51,318 nucleotides of DNA from Pirellulaceae bacterium. GTDB taxonomy: Bacteria; Planctomycetota; Planctomycetia; Pirellulales; Pirellulaceae. The position numbers were made by a program, and so were the translations under genes. The notes under the pieces are model-generated. The model had not been told where the DNA came from. It saw nothing but the letters and a program-made list of their open reading frames with translations, and did no database searches. Positions 43,282 through 51,318 of this stretch are shown piece after piece (within the stretch, counting starts at the first letter, position 1; every line of letters starts with the position of its first letter). The stretch lies in assembly GCA_016784735.1 (NCBI GenBank), contig JADHUC010000029.1, forward strand, positions 1 through 51,318, read 5' to 3'.

Positions 43282-43431
43282 TCATCCGGCATCCCACTGA
43301 TCGCCGATGACAACCAACACGCGATACGGCTTCTCGGTCGACGGATCGAAGTCAGCGGCGATGGCCGGGCCACCGGCCACCAGGCCCGACAAAGCAAGAC
43401 AGGCGAGTAGACTCCTCGTGGTTGTTTTCAT
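43282..43431 (-). pseudogene. Truncated secreted-protein gene (signal peptide plus 25 codons)
   Basis: From ATG 43431 (gggag upstream) the frame encodes a clean signal peptide, MKTTTRSLLACLALSGLVA and a cut after AIA, then DFDPSTEKPYRVLVVIGDQW and stops four codons later. The mature start resembles a family of planctomycete proteins that begin YRVLVVIGDQWDDP; the stop cuts it after about 25 mature residues. The bases from here to 43153 hold no continuous frame. Together with the unusual N-terminus of the next gene this points to a deletion. Confidence 0.5.
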
Positions 43432-43483
43432 GACGTTCTCCCGTGGCGGTCCAAAAACGACTTCCGCATCCCACATGTAAGTA

Positions 43484-44956
43484 TTACTTCTTCACAATCG
43501 CGGCTACCCAGCCGCCCTTGTACGGGGCGGAGATCGTTACGACACTGCCGCCCTCAATCGTCTTTTTCATCGGGCGATAGCCACCGGCGGCCGACGTCTG
43601 AGTAGGAATGCCCATGGAGACGCTTATCCATGTCACATCGAAAGAGCCTCTTGCGCCGGACAGATCAAGCCCGACGGATCCGCCATTCGTGAAATAGAGC
43701 GAGTAATAGTCTCCGGGTTTCGCCGCCAGGTAGGCTTCGTTGCTTTCGCGGTTCGAAAGCAGATCCATCTGCGGCGTGATATCCCAGAACTTGATCAGGC
43801 TCTCCAGAATGCGCGCTGCCTTGATGCTTCCTTTGGCGAAGTCGTTGAGCCCGTTGCCGGAGTCCGGACGGTGGAAGCGCGCCGCTGCCGAGCCGCCTAG
43901 GATGTTGCGCCAGAATCGCTCGACGCCATCTTCAGGCCCGCCCGTCCCAAAGCTCTTGTAACCGCTACCATAGATCTTGGTGTGATTGCTAGGGCGCGGG
44001 TGCGTATTCACCTGCCGTAGAAGCCACTGCAGCCTTTCCCAGTGCGTCTCGTCGTAGTTTCGGCTGTTCACCTGCGAGATGTCGGCAAACATGTAGTGCT
44101 CGGCATCGTTGAAGATGATCGGAGTATGCTCTGCTCCTTCAGCCTCGAACGCATCGTCAAACATATCGGTTGTGCAGACCGTCACGCCCTTTTCGGCGGC
44201 CTTGGTTTTGATGAACCCAATCCAGTACTGCCCCCATTCTGCCGGAGTGGAGGTCTCGTTGTCCATACAGTAGAGGACATGCCCGTAATCCAAGCTGTAA
44301 GACAGCATCTTGGCGACGAATGCCTCCTGGTACGTGCGAATGAGTTCGAGTTTCTTGTCGTACCGCGGCATATCAAGGATCGTGTGGAAGAACGGATGCT
44401 GATCCTGCGACGGATGACGAGTGTATTGATCGGCGAGTCCGGTTTGTTCGGCGGTATAGTTGACATTGTTCGCGGGGCGCCAAGGGCTGATCTGCCAGTA
44501 GTTCAACTCGCGCGCGTCCGTGTAGTCGAAGCGGTCCCAGACCTCGATCTGCACAAAGATCTCCCGCTCCGCGGTCCACTTCAGCATGTCCTGAAAACGC
44601 TGCCAGTACTCCTGGTTCCATTGATCGAGGTCAAACTTGCCGTCCGGCAATAGCTTGTGCGGCTTGAGCTCCTTGCCCTCGCGTTGGCTCATCGTATTTC
44701 GCACGTAGTTGGCCCCGACCGCGTGTATCTCGTCGAGATGCGTTTCGAGGTCATCGAGCAAAAAGATATGGTCCGTCTTGCTTCCGCCCAGCAGCATCAC
44801 CGGTTGGCCTTTGTACTGCCAGTAGCGCGGGTTCTTGTCGTAGGGCTTGATCCGGTCAGCGTTATTGTCCTGGGCCGGTAGCTGCGAGACGCCGGACGTG
44901 TTCAAAACGACTGCGGCGGCAATCAGAAGGAAGACGCGAGTCGAGAATCGAACCAT
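43484..44956 (-). CDS. Secreted TIM-barrel glycosidase-like protein (DUF6298/DUF4038-like), copy 2
   Basis: ATG 44956 after aaaggag; 490 residues with signal peptide VFLLIAAAVVLNTSGVS. It shares all blocks of the protein at 28959-30491: IKPYDKNPRYWQYKGQPVML, GANYVRNTMSQRE, DLDQWNQEYWQRF, VQIEVWDRFDY, HVLYCMDNETS and FWRNILGGSAAARFHRP. The Asn-Glu pair in MDNETS is the likely acid/base. The C-terminus ends WVAAIVKK. Hydrolysis of an unknown polysaccharide is expected outside the cytoplasm. The genes are on opposite strands and about 13 kb apart, so copying involved inversion or separate acquisition. Confidence 0.82.
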   Translation of the reverse strand: MVRFSTRVFLLIAAAVVLNTSGVSQLPAQDNNADRIKPYDKNPRYWQYKGQPVMLLGGSKTDHIFLLDDLETHLDEIHAVGANYVRNTMSQREGKELKPHKLLPDGKFDLDQWNQEYWQRFQDMLKWTAEREIFVQIEVWDRFDYTDARELNYWQISPWRPANNVNYTAEQTGLADQYTRHPSQDQHPFFHTILDMPRYDKKLELIRTYQEAFVAKMLSYSLDYGHVLYCMDNETSTPAEWGQYWIGFIKTKAAEKGVTVCTTDMFDDAFEAEGAEHTPIIFNDAEHYMFADISQVNSRNYDETHWERLQWLLRQVNTHPRPSNHTKIYGSGYKSFGTGGPEDGVERFWRNILGGSAAARFHRPDSGNGLNDFAKGSIKAARILESLIKFWDITPQMDLLSNRESNEAYLAAKPGDYYSLYFTNGGSVGLDLSGARGSFDVTWISVSMGIPTQTSAAGGYRPMKKTIEGGSVVTISAPYKGGWVAAIVKK

Positions 44957-45066
44957 GATGTGCTCCTTTTATCTCAACGTTGCGAGAATGACATACAGAA
45001 CGGCATCGCCAACGAGCGGGCTCACTCGATGTGGACTAGAGGTCATGTTTTGGTTCGCGGTCCATG

Positions 45067-47460
45067 TCAGTTGTCGCGAGTCAACACGGCGCAGGCGCGC
45101 GGTCTCAGTCGCAGCCGTGGGGCGTCACCGCGGCCCGTCAGGCTTGCGGCTTCCGGCGTAAGAAGCCGCGCGTCTGCCGGCTGGGCGAGATCCGGCGTCA
45201 TTTCGGCGTCCGAGAAGTTAACGACGACGACATAGGGTTTCTCGTCTTGGCCGCGAACGTCGTAGGCGTGAAGTGCCTTGCCGGTCTCTACCTCGCGGCA
45301 CGTGCTGACCAGTCGCTCGGCTTCCGTTGCATCCGTGTCGGTGACAAACGCCAGGCATGCCGTGAAGACCTCTTGTCCCGGTTGGTAGTCGCGCGGCTCA
45401 AGCGAACAGACGCCCAATCGGACCGTCTGGCCGGCGTGGGTGCCGAAGGGGTCTTGTTCGGCGATCGGGACACCTTGCTCGTCAACCTTGCCGAATAGCT
45501 CGCACGTCACTCGTGCAGGCTTGCCGATCGAAACCACGCTCATCATACCGTCGATATTGAACCAGGGCGTCGATACATCCTTGACGAAACGGCATTCCTT
45601 CTTGCCGTCGTCGTAGTAGATCGTTCTTTGCATGTCGGAGAAGATCGAACGGACGAAACGCCAGTTGACGTCCATCGTACTCAGTCGCGAAACCTCTTCA
45701 ACAGCGCGGCCCGACGCGGCGAAGATCACGGTTTGCCCATCCGGAAGGGCCACCATGACTCGATGGTCGATCACGCTGCCATGTGCGTCGGGTGCTGGCT
45801 CGTCACCGGGCCGTATCAATTCTGCCCGCTCGCTGACGGCAAAGCCACCTGGAAAAGTCTCCACGTGATTGGTCTTCGAACCGATCTGTAGGTAGCCGCG
45901 GCGCCCTCGCTTGTCTAAGGTCCAATAGTCGGGCACGAGGCTGTCATCCCATTGGGCCAAGTGGTCGCCCAAGCCGTGCCCGCTCGGAAGGATCAGCCCC
46001 GTGGAGTTATGCTTGCCCGTGGAACGATTGCGGCGGGCTTGCCAGCCCCAGGAGGCGAATCGCTGCGGATCGCGGACAGAGACGAATTTCGAATAGGGAC
46101 TGTGGAAGACCTTACGATGGGCCGAGTCGAATTCCTCTTGCGTCACGGGGCGGGCGCACCCGTGGGCCTGACGAATCCAGTAGGTGTAGCCGAATCGTGC
46201 CGCGTCGTTCACGTTGAACACGTACTCGGCGTTGCTGGGGCCAAAATCGCCTTGGCCGCGATTGAGTTGAAGCCACTCCAGATGGCAGAACATTCCCTGC
46301 TCGAGCAGCCTCGCCTCACCATCGCCGAACATCATCTGAAGCCCCACGAAGTCGTAGTGGATGTCGCAGACACCGTAGATGTAGTCGGCCCAATCCTTGG
46401 CGTTGGGAAAAGCGGTCCGGCCGTCCCACAGCGAAAGATCCTTGAGGACACCGGTCATGTCCTCGAAGTGGTGGTACCAGACCGGCGAGACCGGCCCGCC
46501 CTTCCGTTTCAGCAGGTCGTAGAGCGAAACCATGCGGTGCCCGGCAATCGCCATGTAGCCCGGATGAATCCCCAGGGCGTGGTGAGTGAACGTGAAGTCG
46601 GGGTAGAAGACTGGGCAGCGATGCGCGACCCACTGGCGGATGGGCTTTCCATCAACGACGGTGTCGTCCTTCAAGTCCGCTTCCACGCACAGCGAACTGG
46701 CGTAGCCGTGTTTGGCCAGATCGAGCCAGCGGTCTGCCTGCGGATGGTCCGGATAGAGGACGGCGCCGCGGGCCAGCAGGTTGATGGTCCAGGTTATGCC
46801 TTCGTGCCGGTAGTCGTCCAACGCCTCGGCGCGACCGCTCGTGCGTTCGTCTTCGACCATATCGACGAGGATGTCGCGGATGCGCTGCTTGTTTTCAGGC
46901 GTCACCAGAGCCGGAGTGATCTGCACCACATCGAGCATGTTGCCGATCACCCACGTCTCGTAACGCAAACTGTTTCGCCCAGGCTTCTTGCCCCAATAGC
47001 CCTCGCGGGGACCTTTGGGGTCGTAGGTCGCGCACAGAAAGGCAATTGCGGCATTCAGCCGCTCGCCCAACTTCTGGCGCGTCCATGCGGGGGCGTCGAG
47101 CTTCGGATCCGCCGCCAGGGCTGCATAGACTGGCAGGGCGCGAGCGGTCCGTACGTGCGTGTGTCTTCTCTCGCCAAACCGGCACATGCCTAAGTCCGGT
47201 CGTTCGGGATCCGGACCCCAGAGTTCTTCCGCACCAATGACCCAACGCAGCATTACTCGCCGGTAGTCCGCTACCTGGGGATAGTCGTCCGGCAGAGAGT
47301 CGCGCCATCTCGCGTACTTAGATTGCAGGACAAGCGGTTCCGTTTCACTGGTCGTCGAGGCAGACTCGCTGTCACCGACCTTGCTCACCGTCTGAGCACA
47401 CGCAGGATCGTCGAATGAAATCGTGACGAGAAGCAGTATCGCAACACAGTGGATCCTCAT
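45067..47460 (-). CDS. Large secreted protein, possible (alpha/alpha) toroid polysaccharide lyase or hydrolase
   Basis: 797 residues; ATG 47460 with gggaggt upstream; signal peptide IHCVAILLLVTISFDDPACA. The first 500 residues are helical with Trp/Tyr/His-rich segments (RYETWVIGNMLDVVQI, YRHEGITWTINLLARGAV, HHALGIHPGYMAIAGHRM, FVGLQMMFGDGEARLLEQG), and the last 250 form a beta sandwich (HRVMVALPDGQTVIFAA, KPYVVVVNFSDAEMTPDL). An alpha-toroid followed by a beta sandwich is the architecture of several polysaccharide lyase families, but I cannot place it in one. Context (sulfatase, glycosidases) supports a glycan-degrading role. Confidence 0.75.
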   Translation of the reverse strand: MRIHCVAILLLVTISFDDPACAQTVSKVGDSESASTTSETEPLVLQSKYARWRDSLPDDYPQVADYRRVMLRWVIGAEELWGPDPERPDLGMCRFGERRHTHVRTARALPVYAALAADPKLDAPAWTRQKLGERLNAAIAFLCATYDPKGPREGYWGKKPGRNSLRYETWVIGNMLDVVQITPALVTPENKQRIRDILVDMVEDERTSGRAEALDDYRHEGITWTINLLARGAVLYPDHPQADRWLDLAKHGYASSLCVEADLKDDTVVDGKPIRQWVAHRCPVFYPDFTFTHHALGIHPGYMAIAGHRMVSLYDLLKRKGGPVSPVWYHHFEDMTGVLKDLSLWDGRTAFPNAKDWADYIYGVCDIHYDFVGLQMMFGDGEARLLEQGMFCHLEWLQLNRGQGDFGPSNAEYVFNVNDAARFGYTYWIRQAHGCARPVTQEEFDSAHRKVFHSPYSKFVSVRDPQRFASWGWQARRNRSTGKHNSTGLILPSGHGLGDHLAQWDDSLVPDYWTLDKRGRRGYLQIGSKTNHVETFPGGFAVSERAELIRPGDEPAPDAHGSVIDHRVMVALPDGQTVIFAASGRAVEEVSRLSTMDVNWRFVRSIFSDMQRTIYYDDGKKECRFVKDVSTPWFNIDGMMSVVSIGKPARVTCELFGKVDEQGVPIAEQDPFGTHAGQTVRLGVCSLEPRDYQPGQEVFTACLAFVTDTDATEAERLVSTCREVETGKALHAYDVRGQDEKPYVVVVNFSDAEMTPDLAQPADARLLTPEAASLTGRGDAPRLRLRPRACAVLTRDN

Positions 47461-47526
47461 GGCCCAATACCTCCCAAAACCGTTTATGGAGAGAACTTAT
47501 GACGTGACCTAGGCCTTTCGCCCAGC

Positions 47527-48345
47527 TTAACGCGCGAAGTCCCTCCATTGACTCTCTAGCATGCTCTTGTCGACCCGACCAGGATGAACAACTATTCGGT
47601 GTTGAAGTTTCAACTTCCTTCCAGCTTCAAGATTGTACGGGCTTGCGTATAGCGGCGTGTGAATCAGTTCATTGGGCATTGAAGTGACGTGCCATGGGGC
47701 TGGATGACGAAGGTTGTTGGGATGCCCAAATATAGTGACCCCCGCTGTCTTACCGTCAGAAAAATCGAGTGTCAGATTCAACCACCGGGCGCCCTTGCCA
47801 TGTGCCAACTCCAAGCCCTCTTTTTGTTCGATTGTGTTCTTGATGTCGACACCCTCACTGGTGAGAATTGTCCAACCGGCGAGATTGGTGCGGTGACTGA
47901 CGCGGAACTGCATTCCGGCATAACCACCCCATTTCTTGCCATCTTCTTCGCCTAGTATTGGCGTACGGTCAAGGAGTGCGTCTTCCTTGCCGGCAGTGAA
48001 GACGCCTTGCCAATCAATTTGGTAGTTACCATTCTTGTCGGGTGCGCTCACGGAAATGCTTTTTGTTTCCTTAAGCACCGCGGGTTTTCCTGGAGGATGG
48101 TAGCTTAGTTCCAGCTCAAAGTGGGCGGAATAGTCTTTGTGGGGGATGGCTTTGACGGAAACCACCTCGGTGCGCCCCATGACTTTATCTGGCCAGAGTT
48201 CTTGTACGTCTGGCCAAGTCCAGTAACCTTCTAAGTCATTGATCTTCTTCCAAGCAAAACGCAAACCTCGGTGCCAAAGATGATCGCCCGGGCGAAGGTC
48301 GGTCAGAACCCATGACCCGTGACGGCGGGCACGGCAAATCACCAT
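47527..48345 (-). CDS. PmoA-like (DUF6807) protein, probably N-terminally truncated
   Basis: ATG 48345 directly follows the TGA of the upstream gene (TGA-ATG). 272 residues, no signal peptide. Family blocks: DLRPGDHLWHRGLRFAWKKI, then KWGGYAGMQFRVSHR and TIFGHPNNLRHPAPWHVT. The family is named after a methane-oxygenase-like annotation but in planctomycetes is found in sugar-utilisation loci, with unknown chemistry. Relatives normally have about 60-80 further residues and a signal before the DHLWHRG block; here MVICRARRHGSW leads straight into it. So it is either cytoplasmic and shortened or a decaying gene. Confidence 0.7.
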   Translation of the reverse strand: MVICRARRHGSWVLTDLRPGDHLWHRGLRFAWKKINDLEGYWTWPDVQELWPDKVMGRTEVVSVKAIPHKDYSAHFELELSYHPPGKPAVLKETKSISVSAPDKNGNYQIDWQGVFTAGKEDALLDRTPILGEEDGKKWGGYAGMQFRVSHRTNLAGWTILTSEGVDIKNTIEQKEGLELAHGKGARWLNLTLDFSDGKTAGVTIFGHPNNLRHPAPWHVTSMPNELIHTPLYASPYNLEAGRKLKLQHRIVVHPGRVDKSMLESQWRDFAR

Positions 48346-50004
48346 TCACTCAACAGAAGGTTCTTCGCAACTTCTTTGCTTTTCCGCGTCCCCGTCGGCC
48401 ATCAAATCGGAAAGGGGGATTCTGAATGCATGGACGCTCATTCCGGTTCCATTGTGGTTGCGATCAATCTGAAATCCGCCGTGCGATGACAACGGATATC
48501 TCTTGCCGTTCACCTCGTAGGACCAACTGCCGCCATCCGCTGGTATCGAATGATCCACGCGACCATCGGGACCAAGAATGATCGTGGATACGACCTTGGT
48601 CACGCCATCGAGATCCGATAGGTAGAATTGCTTTCGCACTCCTTGGCCGGTGCCGGAGCCGATCCGAGTCTTGTTGTCCCATTCCTTGTAGTAGCTGTCT
48701 CGAAAAGGCGTCAAGTAAATGATGCTGTCGTCGCTGCCTCTCTGCTCGCACACATAGGGAAGGTCGTCGCGACGCGGTGCGTAGAGCGCGGCCAGTTCGT
48801 AAACGCTGTTGAAACGCTCGGCCATGAAGAAGCCCCGTTTGTGGATGTACTCGTCCTCGTATCCTCCGTAACCGGTATACAGGTTGAAGACCCAATCATG
48901 GAGCGTTTGCGGCCGGACGTAGAGATCCGCACTCTTTCGCACACCTTGCTTGTCGTAGACGAACGGGCAACTCCAATTGTAATACCACCCCAGGTTCGGT
49001 AACTCCGGCAGGTCGAACGACGCGGGATCGGCCAGGATGTCGATGACGCCACCTTCGAATGCCGCGTTGTAGCTCCGAACTCGCGTCCGTATTGGCGTTG
49101 GCTCGCCCGGCTTTGCCGTCTGTTCCGCCAAGGCCATGAAGACGTCGGGTTGATTCTCGACGAAGTACCAGTTGCCGTCTTCGTTCTGGTACTCGATAAA
49201 CGCATGGTCCCAAGTCCCAATGTATCGGGCCGGGATCCTCAAAATCGAACACATAGCGACCAGCGTGTTGGCTGCGCCGCCACAGTAACCGCTCTCGTCA
49301 TCCAAGAAATCGACCGGGTGCAGATTCTGTTCGACCGAATGGCCGCCCAGGCGCGTATCCTTGACCCAATTGCCCAGCGTCTCGACCAGGGTCCGGCGAT
49401 TGTGACGACTCCACGGTTCCTCGATCCCCTTCGAATTCAAGATGGCTTTCATCTTCCTTTCCACAAAGTCCCAGTCCTGGGCGTGCCAGTAGTGGGCGGG
49501 ATAGCTGGGGCCACTCGTATCGGGGTCGAACTTGCGAGAGAGCATGCAGCGAGGCTCCTCACGCGTCGCGTAGCCGACCGGCATCGAGAGCCCTTTGGGA
49601 ATATGCTTGCCCACGAAGACCGCGTAGTCCTTGCCGCTGGTATCCGAGTGCTTCCAAGTCCCCTGAGCATCCACTCCGGCATCGTCGTAATGCACTTCGA
49701 TCGACCACGCCGCGAGATAGCGAGTCTGGACGTTGTACGATTCGCCTTCCCAATTCGGCTCGACACCCTGCCAAGTTCCGCCCCGCTTCACAAACAGCTC
49801 TTGGGGTTCGATCGTCGTGTGGATATTCTGAACGTGAAGAAAAGAACCGTCCTCCCGATCGCAAGCCAAGACAATCGTATTGTTAGGTCGATACTGTGCA
49901 AGCAACGCACCCGGAGAGAGCAAAGGACCAACAAGGCAAAACAGAGGCCAACAGACATGTCGTGTCACGCTTGCGCTCCCTTTGTGGCGTTCTTCAGGAT
50001 TCAT
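48346..50004 (-). CDS. Secreted transglutaminase-like protein, larger form
   Basis: ATG 50004 with gaggaaa upstream; 552 residues. Signal peptide WPLFCLVGPLLSPGALLAQ near residues 19-37. An N-terminal beta domain is followed by a transglutaminase core: C241 in GYCGGAANTLVAM, H267 in TWDHAFIEY, and the third position is probably filled by Glu/Asn in NWYFVENQPD rather than Asp. The C-terminal part (YLTPFRDSYYKEWDNKTRIG ... GGFQIDRNHNGT) is a beta domain. It is only loosely like the protein at 23819-25039. Substrate unknown. It lies immediately upstream of the PmoA-like gene. Confidence 0.85.
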   Translation of the reverse strand: MNPEERHKGSASVTRHVCWPLFCLVGPLLSPGALLAQYRPNNTIVLACDREDGSFLHVQNIHTTIEPQELFVKRGGTWQGVEPNWEGESYNVQTRYLAAWSIEVHYDDAGVDAQGTWKHSDTSGKDYAVFVGKHIPKGLSMPVGYATREEPRCMLSRKFDPDTSGPSYPAHYWHAQDWDFVERKMKAILNSKGIEEPWSRHNRRTLVETLGNWVKDTRLGGHSVEQNLHPVDFLDDESGYCGGAANTLVAMCSILRIPARYIGTWDHAFIEYQNEDGNWYFVENQPDVFMALAEQTAKPGEPTPIRTRVRSYNAAFEGGVIDILADPASFDLPELPNLGWYYNWSCPFVYDKQGVRKSADLYVRPQTLHDWVFNLYTGYGGYEDEYIHKRGFFMAERFNSVYELAALYAPRRDDLPYVCEQRGSDDSIIYLTPFRDSYYKEWDNKTRIGSGTGQGVRKQFYLSDLDGVTKVVSTIILGPDGRVDHSIPADGGSWSYEVNGKRYPLSSHGGFQIDRNHNGTGMSVHAFRIPLSDLMADGDAEKQRSCEEPSVE

Positions 50005-50132
50005 GTTTTTCCTCTGCGATTCCCTCATGTGGAGTGTCAGCAGCGCCGGGCCATCAACTAGCACCAAACGGCGTCCGCATCGAATGGCGTTCAGCGTTCA
50101 GCTTGAGATGGCGTGGTCTGGTGGAAGGAGCG

Positions 50133-50211
50133 GGTTATAGATGGGGGGTAATATATGGAGGAAGGAACTTGGCCCGCCAACGTCTTCATTTATAACCACT
50201 AATCTATAACC
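50133..50211. repeat. Inverted repeat upstream of the transglutaminase-like gene
   Basis: ggttatagat (50133-50142) and atctataacc (50202-50211) form 10-bp arms around 59 bases. It lies in the 246-base gap between the LamG-like gene and the transglutaminase-like gene, both on the minus strand, where promoter sequences of the latter are expected. Nothing else is seen in the gap. Confidence 0.4.
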
Positions 50212-50250
50212 TGTCATTCTTATCCCGGCAAACTGTCTCTCTCGTTGATG

Positions 50251-50883
50251 TCACCGGCACCCCAAACCGTGACATCTCAAGTTTGACAGGCCCGTACACA
50301 AAGACCATTTGGTGCTAGGCCCGGCGGCAAGCTGCCCTTTTGTGGGCAGGTTGGGGCCGTCGGCGCCGGTTTTGAACGGCACGGTCAGGATCTCTTGTCC
50401 AGCTAATCGGAACGTGAGATTCGTCCCGCGCCGGATCACTTCGGCTTCCACTGGCTGTCCCGGCTTGATGTGGTCGCCGCTCGGCCCCAGCAGCCGAGTC
50501 GGCCCAAAATCGGGCCCTTCGATGAACAAAGTCTCCCCACGCCCATCGAATCCGAAATGATTGCTGCCGAAAACGAGCGAGGCGGCAGTGCTTTCCATTT
50601 CTGTCAGACTGAACCGAGCGGTGATCGCAAAGTCCCCTTCGCCGACCAGCCGGCCGCCGTACAGATAGTTGTGCGTACCGGAACCCTGCAGCCAGCCGTC
50701 GCCGGCCTTCCAAGACGAGCCACGCTCGACAATGTTTCGCGTCTTTCCATGTTCGACGAAACGCGACTCAGAGTTACGTGCTTCCTGTCCCACCGCCGCG
50801 ACGAATTCGTCTGCAACAAGTGAAAAAGAAGCGGCGGTTAGAGTGACGACCAGTACGAAGATCAGTATTGTGGCTCGGATCAT
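50251..50883 (-). CDS. Secreted LamG/DUF1080-like domain protein (210 aa), possibly shortened
   Basis: Signal peptide ILIFVLVVTLTAASFSLVA. The mature part is one jelly-roll domain: GWLQGSGTHNYLYGG, DFAITARFSLTEMES, HFGFDGRGETLFIEGP and VEAEVIRRGTNLTFRLAG. This type of domain usually precedes a sialidase or other catalytic domain in planctomycete proteins. Here the frame ends SNLRCHGLGCR, which does not look like a natural strand. In another frame the bases continue VFVYGPVKLEMSRFGVPV to about 50205, so a frameshift or truncation near the end is possible. Confidence 0.65.
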   Translation of the reverse strand: MIRATILIFVLVVTLTAASFSLVADEFVAAVGQEARNSESRFVEHGKTRNIVERGSSWKAGDGWLQGSGTHNYLYGGRLVGEGDFAITARFSLTEMESTAASLVFGSNHFGFDGRGETLFIEGPDFGPTRLLGPSGDHIKPGQPVEAEVIRRGTNLTFRLAGQEILTVPFKTGADGPNLPTKGQLAAGPSTKWSLCTGLSNLRCHGLGCR

Positions 50884-51180
50884 TGGTTCTTTTTCCTGTT
50901 CAAATTGCCCTGTGGCCTACCTTCCGGCATCCGGGTGCTGCTGCGTCAGGCTGACAGGTTGCATGTTTCGTAAGCCCCCATCGCACCCTCGTTGCCAAGT
51001 TCCAACTTGGTAGCGCAATCTTCAACGATTGTAGCCTGGGAGTCTCAACCGCTGCCACCTCAAGCCGGAGGGGCCGAGTTCGAAGAACACGGCGACTATC
51101 TGAACTCAGGCTTTCACTGCCTATCCCACGACAATCGGCAAGAATTTCTCGAACGGTCCTTACGGCACTCACGTGCCCGC
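50884..51180. other. Gap with one short hairpin
   Basis: The 297 bases between the LamG-like gene and the PepSY-type gene contain no convincing coding frame. A hairpin ccaagtt-cc-aacttgg is at 50995-51010; its position after the end of the upstream gene would suit a terminator, but it lacks a T-run. Confidence 0.4.
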
Positions 51181-51318
51181 TCAGCGGCACATGAGAACGG
51201 CTAAGGCTGCGAAGAGCAGGCTTCCCGCCAGCAGGCAGAGTCCACTCAGGAGACGTTTGCGCGGTCGCCGCGCCCAGATGTAGATGCCCGTGATCACCCA
51301 CAGCACCGTCGAGATGGT
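51181..51318 (-). CDS. PepSY-associated-type membrane protein, C-terminal end (5' partial)
   Basis: The minus strand is open from the edge of the window to TGA at 51181-51183. It encodes 45 residues: TISTVLWVITGIYIWARRP, a short basic loop (RKRLLSG), and a second span LCLLAGSLLFAALAVLMCR. The first span with TG-Y-WARRP is the signature of the last membrane helices in PepSY-domain membrane proteins, often linked to iron or redox functions. The rest lies outside the window. The reading is short but the motif is distinctive. Confidence 0.6.
   Translation of the reverse strand, partial: TISTVLWVITGIYIWARRPRKRLLSGLCLLAGSLLFAALAVLMCR

Overview
The window reads as chromosome of a planctomycete, most likely near the Pirellulales; this is inferred from gene content, not from a marker gene. 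G+C is high, roughly 60% by eye. Supporting signs are a sulfatase, PmoA-like and PQQ-propeller proteins, Gfo/Idh/MocA proteins of which one carries a Tat leader, hydrazine-synthase-alpha-like propellers carrying CxxCH haem motifs, the short FSLRTL transmembrane motif, and many small palindromic repeats. Nearly every product has a Sec or Tat signal. I saw no rRNA, tRNA, CRISPR array or phage gene, no obvious transcriptional regulator, and no SusC/SusD pair.

Layout. 1-5870 (+): the 3' part of a LamG / propeller / cytochrome c protein, then an unrecognised large secreted protein. 6046-8780: small membrane and secreted proteins, including a tandemly duplicated two-gene cassette whose second members are 41- and 55-residue membrane peptides read from TTG codons that overlap the stop of the preceding gene. 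8860-13525: a Tat-exported aldo/keto reductase (-), then (+) a CNNM/CorC-type CBS protein and a sodium:solute symporter coupled by ATGA to a 79-residue membrane partner. 13573-20117 (+): an 887-residue secreted carbohydrate-binding-like protein and a 1286-residue fusion of HEAT repeats, F5/8-type-C domain, HEAT repeats, propeller and haem motif; a 66-bp perfect palindrome lies in frame at its domain junction. 20377-25039 (-): secreted Gfo/Idh/MocA protein, sulfatase and transglutaminase-like protein, with palindromic-repeat arrays between. 25140-26897: an enolase-superfamily enzyme (+) and a small secreted protein (-).

27119-28953 is a gene graveyard: an IS630-type transposase remnant, the tail of a GH38-like mannosidase and a frameshifted GH42-like glycosidase. 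28959-37831 (+) is a polysaccharide-degradation block: a TIM-barrel glycosidase, two GH127-like beta-L-arabinofuranosidases flanking a GH109-like protein, and an M14 carboxypeptidase-like protein. Relics of an alpha-galactosidase-like gene and a sulfatase tail are interspersed. 38406-50883 (-) holds a GH13-like protein, an AKR-like TIM-barrel protein, a decayed BNR-like gene, a PQQ-type propeller, a paralogue of the TIM-barrel glycosidase, a large unrecognised secreted protein, a PmoA-like protein, a second transglutaminase-like protein and a LamG-like protein. The window closes on the last 45 codons of a PepSY-type membrane protein (-).

Taken together this looks like an accessory locus for breaking down complex, possibly sulfated, arabinose- and amino-sugar-containing glycans outside the cytoplasm, with sugars perhaps entering by the symporter and being handled by the oxidoreductases and the enolase-superfamily enzyme. 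That pathway is inference. What the sequence shows directly is repeated duplication (GH127, the TIM-barrel glycosidase, the transglutaminase fold, the propeller-cytochromes, the FSLRTL cassette) combined with decay in which the 3' ends of genes survive.
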